Position numbers and translations under genes: made by a program. DNA of 11,967 nucleotides from Candidatus Pollutiaquabacter sp. (GTDB lineage: Bacteria; Bacteroidota; Bacteroidia; AKYH767-A; 2013-40CM-41-45), in the NCBI GenBank assembly GCA_903854075.1, contig CAINVI010000311.1, positions 1-11,967 on the forward strand, in the 5' to 3' direction. Positions 7,398-11,967 of this stretch are shown here, in pieces (position 1 is the first letter of the stretch; every line of letters starts with the position of its first letter). The notes under the pieces were generated by a model, which was not told the origin of the DNA, ran no database searches, and worked only from the letters and a program-made list of their open reading frames with translations.

Positions 7398-7405
7398 CAA
7401 AAGTA
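7398..7405 (-). promoter_or_regulatory. -7 element of the pcrA promoter
   Basis: The minus strand reads TACTTTTG, an exact TAnnTTTG match. The predicted start is near 7392, giving a leader of about 80 bases. The -33 region about 20 bases upstream is poor (TTCC or TCCA). A 10-base perfect palindrome, CGATTAATCG (7407-7416), touches the box upstream and could be an operator. The placement rules out translation from the TTG at 7400. Confidence 0.55.
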
Positions 7406-7406
7406 C

Positions 7407-7486
7407 CGATTAATCGTCCTGAAAATGGAATTTCCAACGATTATTATTCAACAAAAACGCGGTTTTTGTTCACCGCCGGTGGTGAA
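7407..7486. repeat. cluster of inverted repeats between the pcrA and rpsP promoters
   Basis: Four inverted repeats lie in 80 bases. CGATTAATCG at 7407-7416 is a perfect palindrome. TGGAATTTCCA at 7426-7436 has 5-base arms. A 9-bp stem pairs 7450-7458 with 7462-7470 around a GCG loop. TTCACC at 7469-7474 pairs with GGTGAA at 7481-7486 around GCCGGT. The last two overlap by two bases. None is followed by a T-run in either direction, so they look like protein-binding sites or structural DNA rather than terminators. Confidence 0.5.
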
Positions 7487-7505
7487 TCTAAAAGGCCGTT
7501 CCCCG

Positions 7506-7537
7506 CTTGGTAAAATCAGACGGAAAACGTACCTTTG
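7506..7537 (+). promoter_or_regulatory. sigma-A promoter of rpsP
   Basis: The -33 box CTTG (7506-7509, one mismatch from TTTG) and the -7 box TACCTTTG (7530-7537, exact TAnnTTTG) are separated by 20 bases. The predicted start is near 7541-7543, so the rpsP leader is about 80 bases and begins at the outer stem of the leader structure. Confidence 0.75.
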
Positions 7538-7539
7538 CG

Positions 7540-7597
7540 TTCCTTTTTAAAACAACATGCGGAGAATGTTGATCTGTCTGGGTCGGCAGAAAAGGAA
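7540..7597 (+). promoter_or_regulatory. structured rpsP leader RNA (predicted three-way junction)
   Basis: Three helices fit together without conflict. The outer helix pairs 7540-7546 with 7591-7597 (7 bp). Hairpin 1 pairs CAACAT 7553-7558 with ATGTTG 7566-7571 around GCGGAGA. Hairpin 2 pairs TCTGTC 7573-7578 with GGCAGA 7585-7590 around TGGGTC, with one G-U pair. The outer helix begins at the predicted transcription start and the fold ends 26 bases before the rpsP ATG. This layout suits an autoregulatory ribosomal-protein leader, where S16 would bind its own mRNA. The fold is drawn by hand, not computed. Whether it equals a known Bacteroidota leader family cannot be checked here. Confidence 0.5.
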
Positions 7598-7623
7598 TAA
7601 AGAACCATTAATTCCAAAACACC

Positions 7624-8157
7624 ATGCCAGTAAAAATCAGATTGAGTCGCCATGGTAAGAAGCACAATGCTTACTACCACATCGTAGTGGCCGACAGCCG
7701 TGCTCCGAGGAATGGTAAGTTCATCGAAGTAATCGGTGACTACAATCCCAACACGAATCCTGCTACGATCAACATCAACCATCAGCGTGCGCTGACCTGG
7801 TTGGACAACGGAGCGCAGCCGACAGATACCTGTCGCGCTATCCTCTCTTACAAGGGAATACTTTTCCATAATCACCTTTTGAAAGGTGTGAAGAAAGGCG
7901 CATTGACTGCAGAACAGGCAGAAGCTAAGTTCCAGCAGTGGATGCAAGAGAAAATCGTCAAAGTTGACGACAAGAAGAAGCACGTCATGACCAGTGCAGA
8001 AAAATCAACTGCTGCTCGTTTGGCGGATGAAGCCAAGAAGAAAGAAGCCAAGCTTGAAGCCATTCGTGCCAAGTACACGCCTCCTCCTGCAGAGGAAGAA
8101 GCGCCTGCTGCTGAAGAAGCTGCACCATCCGAAGGCGAAGCTCCTGCAGAGGCATAA
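7624..8157 (+). CDS. rpsP: 30S ribosomal protein S16 (bS16) with long C-terminal extension
   Basis: Residues 1 to about 85 are a standard S16 domain: MPVKIRLSRHGKKHNAYYHI, the motif VVADSRAPRNGKFIEVIGDYNP, then ALTWLDNGAQPTDTCRAILS. S16 binds the 5' and central domains of 16S rRNA and is needed for 30S assembly. At 177 residues the protein is about twice the length of the E. coli form (82). The extra part is a helical Lys/Ala/Glu-rich stretch (about 88-150) and an acidic Ala/Glu/Pro tail (150-177). Extended S16 is common in Bacteroidota. No Shine-Dalgarno sequence precedes the ATG, only an A-rich stretch. Its own promoter and structured leader lie upstream, and a strong terminator follows. 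Confidence 0.98.
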   Translation: MPVKIRLSRHGKKHNAYYHIVVADSRAPRNGKFIEVIGDYNPNTNPATININHQRALTWLDNGAQPTDTCRAILSYKGILFHNHLLKGVKKGALTAEQAEAKFQQWMQEKIVKVDDKKKHVMTSAEKSTAARLADEAKKKEAKLEAIRAKYTPPPAEEEAPAAEEAAPSEGEAPAEA

Positions 8158-8172
8158 TCAACTTGCAATCTC

Positions 8173-8207
8173 AAAAAAAAGCTGCGTAAACTACGCAGCT
8201 TTTTTTT
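8173..8207 (+). terminator. strong intrinsic terminator between rpsP and rimM
   Basis: A perfect 8-bp stem (8181-8188 with 8192-8199) has a 3-base loop, is preceded by eight A and followed by eight T. It lies about 15 bases after the rpsP stop and 20 bases before the rimM ATG on the same strand. The A/T flanks could extend the stem. It should cut most rpsP transcripts and limit rimM expression. Confidence 0.85.
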
Positions 8208-8226
8208 ATTTTAGTACGGTCTCCTC

Positions 8227-8757
8227 ATGCAACTACTCCACCTGAACGACCTCTCCTACGCCGGTTTCATTGTCAAGCCGCACGGCTTCAAAGGCGAAGT
8301 GATCCTTGGCCTGGAATCGCTTTCTCCCGACGAGTTTCCGGAAGTGGATTTTATTTTTTTAAAACTGGATGGGCTTCCGGTGCCGTTCAAATTAAAAGAC
8401 ACAACGTTAAAAGGCGGAAACCTTATAGTACGTCTCGAAGATGTGGATTCGGAAGAAACCGCAAAGAAACTAAACGGCACCGAAGTTTACCTTGAACCAT
8501 TTGAAATGGAGTCCGTCGACGTGCCGGGATTTGAAGACCTGAAGGGATTTGAAGCGATTGATGAAACAGAGGGATCACTAGGAGTGATTGTATTGGTCGA
8601 AGAACTTCCTATGCAACTTATTGCGCATTGCGATTTTCACGGTAAGGAATTGCTGTTCCCCTTGAATGAAAGCCTGGTAAGATCCATCGACATGAACACC
8701 AAACGTGTTTATGTCCAGTTACCGGAAGGCCTGGCGGACATTTACCGGGAAGGTTGA
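8227..8757 (+). CDS. rimM: 16S rRNA processing/maturation factor RimM
   Basis: RimM helps the 30S head mature and binds S19; it is needed for efficient 16S processing. The 176-residue protein has the N-terminal RimM barrel with the conserved GFIVKPHGFKGEV at residues 13-25. It also has the C-terminal PRC-barrel-like domain from about 100, including KELLFPLNESLVRSID and the ending LPEGLADIY. Length is normal. The ATG at 8227 is the only sensible start. rimM lies 69 bases after rpsP, as in many bacteria, but here with the terminator between them. A weak -7-like TATTTTAG (8207-8214) overlaps the terminator tail, so either readthrough or a weak own promoter may supply it. Confidence 0.95.
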   Translation: MQLLHLNDLSYAGFIVKPHGFKGEVILGLESLSPDEFPEVDFIFLKLDGLPVPFKLKDTTLKGGNLIVRLEDVDSEETAKKLNGTEVYLEPFEMESVDVPGFEDLKGFEAIDETEGSLGVIVLVEELPMQLIAHCDFHGKELLFPLNESLVRSIDMNTKRVYVQLPEGLADIYREG

Positions 8758-8785
8758 TTCAATTCAGGGGGATTTTGTATCTTTT
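8754..8785 (+). promoter_or_regulatory. candidate sigma-A promoter for trmN6
   Basis: The -7-like box TATCTTTT (8778-8785, one mismatch from TAnnTTTG) lies 20 bases after TTGA (8754-8757), or 21 after GTTG (8753-8756). It overlaps the rimM stop codon. The predicted start is near 8791, leaving about 15 bases before the trmN6 ATG. Readthrough from rimM is also likely. Confidence 0.4.
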
Positions 8786-8806
8786 CAACTCCCTTAAGTA
8801 ACCTGT

Positions 8807-9520
8807 ATGAGCGAAAGCACCTTTCGTTTCCAGCAATTCACTGTTCATCAGGACAAATGCGCCATGAAGGTTGGCACTGATGCCGTGCTGTTGGGCTCAT
8901 GGTTACGACCAGGGTCAGCCAACCGTATATTGGATATTGGAACAGGCACCGGATTAATCGCACTGATGCTGGCACAGAAATCATTGGCTGAAATTGATGC
9001 TATTGATATCGACGAAGGTGCCTATCTGCAGGCCAAGGAGAATTTTCGAATTTCACCCTGGTTTAATCGTCTATACATTTACCGTCAGCCTTTTCAAGAA
9101 TTCGCCGCGCAGTGCGAAAATAGATACGAATTGATCGTATCGAATCCTCCCTATTTTCATCACGCGTCCAAACCGGCAGCAGCATCAAGATCGACCGCGC
9201 GTCACAATGAAACACTTCCTACCATAGACCTCATTGACGGCGTGAAAAAGCTACTGACTCCGGACGGAGTTTTCGGGGTAATTTTGCCGTTCAAAGAAGG
9301 CATGGAATTTCTTGACTTAGCACAATCGCGCGGATTATTTTGTCATCGGCTGGCACGCGTCAAAACGGTTGCCGACAAACCGGAAAAGCGGTTACTCATG
9401 GAGTTCAATCATTATTTCGGATTACTGGTCGAAGAGGAAATCATCGTTCAGGAAGACGATCATTCCTTCAGTCGACAATACATCGACATGACGAAAGAGT
9501 ACTATATTCATCTTAAGTAA
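8807..9520 (+). CDS. trmN6: tRNA1(Val) (adenine(37)-N6)-methyltransferase (TrmN6/YfiC family)
   Basis: This class I SAM-dependent methyltransferase of 237 residues is the length of E. coli YfiC. The N-terminus has the family stretch MKVGTDAVLLGSWL at 20-33. The SAM-binding loop is LDIGTGTGL at 42-50 and the acidic ribose-contact strand is DAIDID at 64-69. The catalytic motif for amino-group methylation is SNPPYF, with NPPY at 113-116. YfiC makes m6A37 in the tRNA-Val anticodon loop; that substrate is assigned by family resemblance. The gene lies 49 bases after rimM, in the place where trmD often stands in other bacteria. Its 3' end overlaps the convergent dehydrogenase gene by 8 bases. Confidence 0.9.
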   Translation: MSESTFRFQQFTVHQDKCAMKVGTDAVLLGSWLRPGSANRILDIGTGTGLIALMLAQKSLAEIDAIDIDEGAYLQAKENFRISPWFNRLYIYRQPFQEFAAQCENRYELIVSNPPYFHHASKPAAASRSTARHNETLPTIDLIDGVKKLLTPDGVFGVILPFKEGMEFLDLAQSRGLFCHRLARVKTVADKPEKRLLMEFNHYFGLLVEEEIIVQEDDHSFSRQYIDMTKEYYIHLK

Positions 9521-10853
9521 GCTGTACGGTGTGCTCCTTGAAGCAGATGCCGTACTCTTCCAGTTCGCTGAGCACCTGGCGACAGATTGATTCCGTCACC
9601 GGAATCATTACACCGCGATCGGGAATTTTTCCCAGCAGCAATCGTACTGCAGCGATACCTACCGGAAGTCCGACAGTTTTAGCCATAGCTGTTCGGGCCG
9701 CATCTTCGCCGGTCACCACCAGCGAAGAGTAGCGGGAAAACATATTTCCCCGGAGGCGATAATCGAAACGATGCTGCATCACGACCAAATCCTTATCTGT
9801 AGGATTTAACTTCCATTTGGACTCAAGCAGTTGTTGAAGGACTTGAGCGGGCGTGGCGTTTTGCAATCCGATTTTTTCATCAGAAAAAACACCTGTCCAT
9901 TCGACACGTTTCATGATATCCGACTCTGCATCCAGGCCACAGAGCGTTGCCACCGCCTGGCGAATTGGCATTCCGGAAAACGTAATAGGCAATAAGGCAC
10001 TGACCAAATCCGAGTAGGAAAGTGCTGCTGAACTTTCCACGGTGTATGAATCATCCGTCAAGCCGAGTTGAACAAAGACATTCCAGGAACTGCAATAACC
10101 GGCTTGCCGAAGTGTGCCGCGAAGAAGTGTGGGAATCTCCTGCAAACCATAAATTTTTCGGTAAGCCAATGAATCGCGGTTTGCATAACCATCGAATGAA
10201 CCGACACCTTCAATTTCAATAGTACGAGTCGCAGAAAAAAGTCGTGAATAGGGAATATACTTGTAGTTGCCGTTTTCAATATAACGTGCAGTGCCTTGAC
10301 CAGCGAGAACGACATTTCTCGGATTCCAGGAGAACTTATATCCCCACGGATTATCATTGGATTCCGGAGCGACGAGTCCTCCGGTGTAGGAGTAGAACGC
10401 CGTTAACTCTCCGCCTTGCGTTCGGATATCACGGATGATTTCCATTGCACTCATATGGTCAATTCCCGGATCCAATCCGCACTCGTTGAGCAATAACACG
10501 CCTTGCCGTAGTGCATCTTCGTGGAGCGACAGCATTTCGGGAGTAACATAAGAGGCCGTGACTAAATGTTTCTTGAGTCGAACACAGGCTTGCGCCACCG
10601 AAAGATGCATATGCGCAGGCAGCAGCGAAATCACGATATCAGCACGTCCAACTTCTTGTTCGGTTTGGGCGGCATTCTGTATATCGAATTTTAAAGGTCT
10701 TGCATACGGATGACCCTTTGTTTTCTGTTGAACAAGATCTTCCGACACATCACCCACAGTAACTTCCCAGTTTTCAACCGCTGCCTGTTCCAGCAGGTAA
10801 TCGATCAATAAGGTAGAAGAACGGCCTGCACCAATGAGGAAAATTCGCTTCAT
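9513..10853 (-). CDS. saccharopine dehydrogenase-family protein (saccharopine reductase-like)
   Basis: The 446-residue protein begins with a Rossmann NAD(P)-binding fold: MKRIFLIGAGRSS, glycine motif GAGRSS at 8-13, and the strand-end acidic residue D35 in TVGD. Next come DIVISLLPAHMH (72-83), ASYVTPEM (100-107) and the family hallmark ECGLDPGIDHM (124-134). These match eukaryotic-type saccharopine reductase (yeast Lys9 and the C-terminal half of plant and animal AASS) in motifs and length (yeast about 446). The likely reaction is interconversion of saccharopine with aminoadipate semialdehyde plus glutamate in lysine metabolism. In Bacteroidota that would more probably serve degradation than synthesis, but related enzymes use other substrates. 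It is monocistronic here and convergent with trmN6. Start is the only ATG before the Rossmann strand. Confidence 0.9.
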   Translation of the reverse strand: MKRIFLIGAGRSSTLLIDYLLEQAAVENWEVTVGDVSEDLVQQKTKGHPYARPLKFDIQNAAQTEQEVGRADIVISLLPAHMHLSVAQACVRLKKHLVTASYVTPEMLSLHEDALRQGVLLLNECGLDPGIDHMSAMEIIRDIRTQGGELTAFYSYTGGLVAPESNDNPWGYKFSWNPRNVVLAGQGTARYIENGNYKYIPYSRLFSATRTIEIEGVGSFDGYANRDSLAYRKIYGLQEIPTLLRGTLRQAGYCSSWNVFVQLGLTDDSYTVESSAALSYSDLVSALLPITFSGMPIRQAVATLCGLDAESDIMKRVEWTGVFSDEKIGLQNATPAQVLQQLLESKWKLNPTDKDLVVMQHRFDYRLRGNMFSRYSSLVVTGEDAARTAMAKTVGLPVGIAAVRLLLGKIPDRGVMIPVTESICRQVLSELEEYGICFKEHTVQLT

Positions 10854-10916
10854 AATGGCACGAAGATAACGTAAAGCGGGCGAATGGCAGAAGATCCGGT
10901 GAGTATAAATTGATTA

Positions 10917-11018
10917 TTCATAGAAAGATAAAATCCAAAAGCCTGGACGTACCTTTCATAGAAAAAATTGATTTTGCAGGCCTAAAAAATGGTTCGTTTT
11001 TTAAATTTACAGCCTGTA
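10917..11018. repeat. direct and inverted repeats in the divergent intergenic region
   Basis: The 191 bases between the dehydrogenase gene and the DUF4476 gene contain no ORF of note. TTCATAGAAA occurs twice in direct orientation (10917-10926 and 10955-10964, 38 bases apart), and each copy has TTC-ATA-GAA symmetry. An imperfect 7-bp inverted repeat (TGCAGGC 10975-10981 with GCCTGTA 11012-11018) encloses TAAAAAA/TTTTTTA (10983-10989 with 10997-11003). A TTTG at 10973-10976 and TAAATTTA at 11002-11009 resemble promoter boxes, but 25 bases apart is too far. For the dehydrogenase, TATCTTCG at 10861-10868 (minus) is a one-mismatch -7 box close to the ATG. Confidence 0.4.
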
Positions 11019-11044
11019 ACACCCCTTAATAACTTCAACTAACA

Positions 11045-11967
11045 ATGAAAACTACGTTCGCACTACTTGCCCTATTAGTAGCAGAGATGTTGGGCGCATC
11101 TGCCCAAACGAACAATGCCATTCTTTTTACCGAAAACGGCGAACCGTTTCAGGTGATCCTGAATGGGATTTTGCAAAACTCCGCTGCGCAGACCAATGTC
11201 AAGATGACACAATTGACCGCTAACGCGTACAAGTGTCGGATTTTATTTCAGGATACGCGGCTGGGCTACCTAGATTTCAACATGGCATTTCCAGACATTA
11301 ACGAGGAAATCACCTGGAACATCAAGCGCAACAGCAAAGGAGAATTTGTCACGCGTTACATCAGTGCCGTTTCGCTGGCCGAAGCTCCTCCTACACCTCC
11401 AACACAAACAGTAGTCGTTTACACGGCTACTCCTGCTCCGGTAGTGGTCAGCGGCAATACCACCACGGTTCAACAAACACAAACAACCACAACAACCAAT
11501 GGCGGAAGCATACAAGGGGAGAATATCAACCTGAATATGGGCTTTAATGTGGATGGCGAAAGTGGATCCATTAGTATCAATGCCAGCGGACTGGACATGG
11601 GAATGGATGTGAACGACGGCTATTCCAATAGCTCCACCACGACTACGACCACGCACACCGTTACTACGACAACATCCGGCAGTGGCGGTGCAGTGGTTAC
11701 GAGTGCGCCATCACGTCCGCAGCAGGTGGTGTATGTCAGCGGATATAATGGAGCGGTGGGTTGTCCTGTGCCGATGAGCCCCGGCGATTTCGCCACGTTC
11801 AAGCAGAGTGTTTCAAGTAAGGATTTTGAAAACACGAAACTGACCATTGCCAAACAGGTATTGCAAAATAATTGCTTGACGGCGCAGCAGGTTAAAGAAA
11901 CTATGGGCCTGTTCGATTTTGAAACGACCAAACTTGATTTCGCCAAATTTGCCTACGGCCATACGTA
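11045..11967 (+). CDS. secreted DUF4476 domain protein, C-terminus cut by window edge
   Basis: An open frame of 307 codons starts at the ATG at 11045 and does not stop before the window ends. Residues 1-21 form a signal peptide (MKTTFALLALLVAEMLGASAQ, probable cut after ASA). Residues about 25-108 form a beta-rich domain (ILFTENGEPFQVILNGILQN...NVKMTQL...YKCRILFQD) that often precedes DUF4476 in Bacteroidota. Pro/Thr-rich linker one (about 112-155) is followed by a Gly/Asn/Met-rich segment (SIQGENINLNMGFNVDG...GLDMGMDVND). A second linker has a six-Thr and a four-Thr run (about 198-210). From C240 the DUF4476 repeat begins (CPVPMSPGDFATFKQSV, then FENTKLTIAKQVLQNNCLTAQQV and FDFETTKLDFAKFAYGH). 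The function is unknown. It is probably envelope-associated or secreted. No promoter was firmly identified. Confidence 0.88.
   Translation, partial: MKTTFALLALLVAEMLGASAQTNNAILFTENGEPFQVILNGILQNSAAQTNVKMTQLTANAYKCRILFQDTRLGYLDFNMAFPDINEEITWNIKRNSKGEFVTRYISAVSLAEAPPTPPTQTVVVYTATPAPVVVSGNTTTVQQTQTTTTTNGGSIQGENINLNMGFNVDGESGSISINASGLDMGMDVNDGYSNSSTTTTTTHTVTTTTSGSGGAVVTSAPSRPQQVVYVSGYNGAVGCPVPMSPGDFATFKQSVSSKDFENTKLTIAKQVLQNNCLTAQQVKETMGLFDFETTKLDFAKFAYGHT

Noticed and set aside
7311..7400. 30-codon N-terminal extension of the helicase from a TTG at 7400
   Set aside because: The TTG is part of the TACTTTTG promoter box and the extension matches no helicase region; the conserved protein starts at 7310 or 7307.
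7516..7983. 155-codon minus-strand frame across the rpsP promoter and gene
   Set aside because: It overlaps the S16 coding region and its promoter and leader; no family features.
10983..11003. TAAAAAA/TTTTTTA hairpin as a terminator
   Set aside because: The stem is all A-T and lies upstream of a gene start, with no coding gene ending into it on either strand.
11270..11946. Two minus-strand open frames (128 and 108 codons) opposite the DUF4476 gene
   Set aside because: They mirror the Thr/Val/Gly-rich codons of the plus-strand gene, giving low-complexity Val/Cys runs with no domain; the plus-strand frame has a signal peptide and DUF4476 motifs.
1..11967. Mobile elements, CRISPR arrays, tRNA or rRNA genes, defence systems
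   Set aside because: No regular spaced repeats, transposase or integrase motifs, tRNA-like cloverleaf or rRNA stretches were found on reading both strands.

Overview
The window is a housekeeping stretch of a Bacteroidota (Bacteroidetes) chromosome of moderate GC content; class or order cannot be fixed from sequence alone. Four things support the phylum. Several promoters fit the Bacteroidota sigma-A form (a TTTG-like -33 box and a TAnnTTTG -7 box). No start codon has a recognisable Shine-Dalgarno sequence. Two lineage-typical families are present (DUF4290 and DUF4476). Ribosomal protein S16 carries a long acidic C-terminal tail.

Left part, minus strand (1-7405). In transcription order the genes are pcrA/uvrD helicase, a DUF4290 protein, murA and a secreted TlpA-like thioredoxin. 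They end at a hairpin terminator at 2058-2089. Next come grpE and dnaJ, which end at a terminator at 181-207. The first codons of an ABC transporter ATPase run off the left edge. DUF4290 has its own promoter inside the 3' end of pcrA. murA and the thioredoxin probably depend at least partly on readthrough. grpE-dnaJ is the heat-shock pair that works with DnaK.

Centre (7311-7623). A divergent promoter region lies between pcrA (minus) and rpsP (plus). It holds several inverted repeats, a good rpsP promoter, and an rpsP leader that folds on paper into a compact three-way junction. The leader is the best candidate in the window for an unannotated regulatory element.

Right part, plus strand (7624-9520). 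rpsP (S16), rimM (16S processing factor) and trmN6 (tRNA m6A37 methyltransferase) form a translation cluster. A strong hairpin terminator separates rpsP from rimM, and trmN6 has its own candidate promoter. A saccharopine dehydrogenase-family gene lies convergent to trmN6 with an 8-base overlap (9513-10853, minus). Across a 191-base divergent intergenic region with repeats, a secreted DUF4476 protein starts at 11045 and runs off the right edge.

No mobile element, CRISPR array, rRNA, tRNA, phage gene or defence system is visible. The notable points are regulatory (rpsP leader, rpsP/rimM terminator, a sigma-54-like site before grpE) and one catalytic substitution in MurA expected to give fosfomycin insensitivity.
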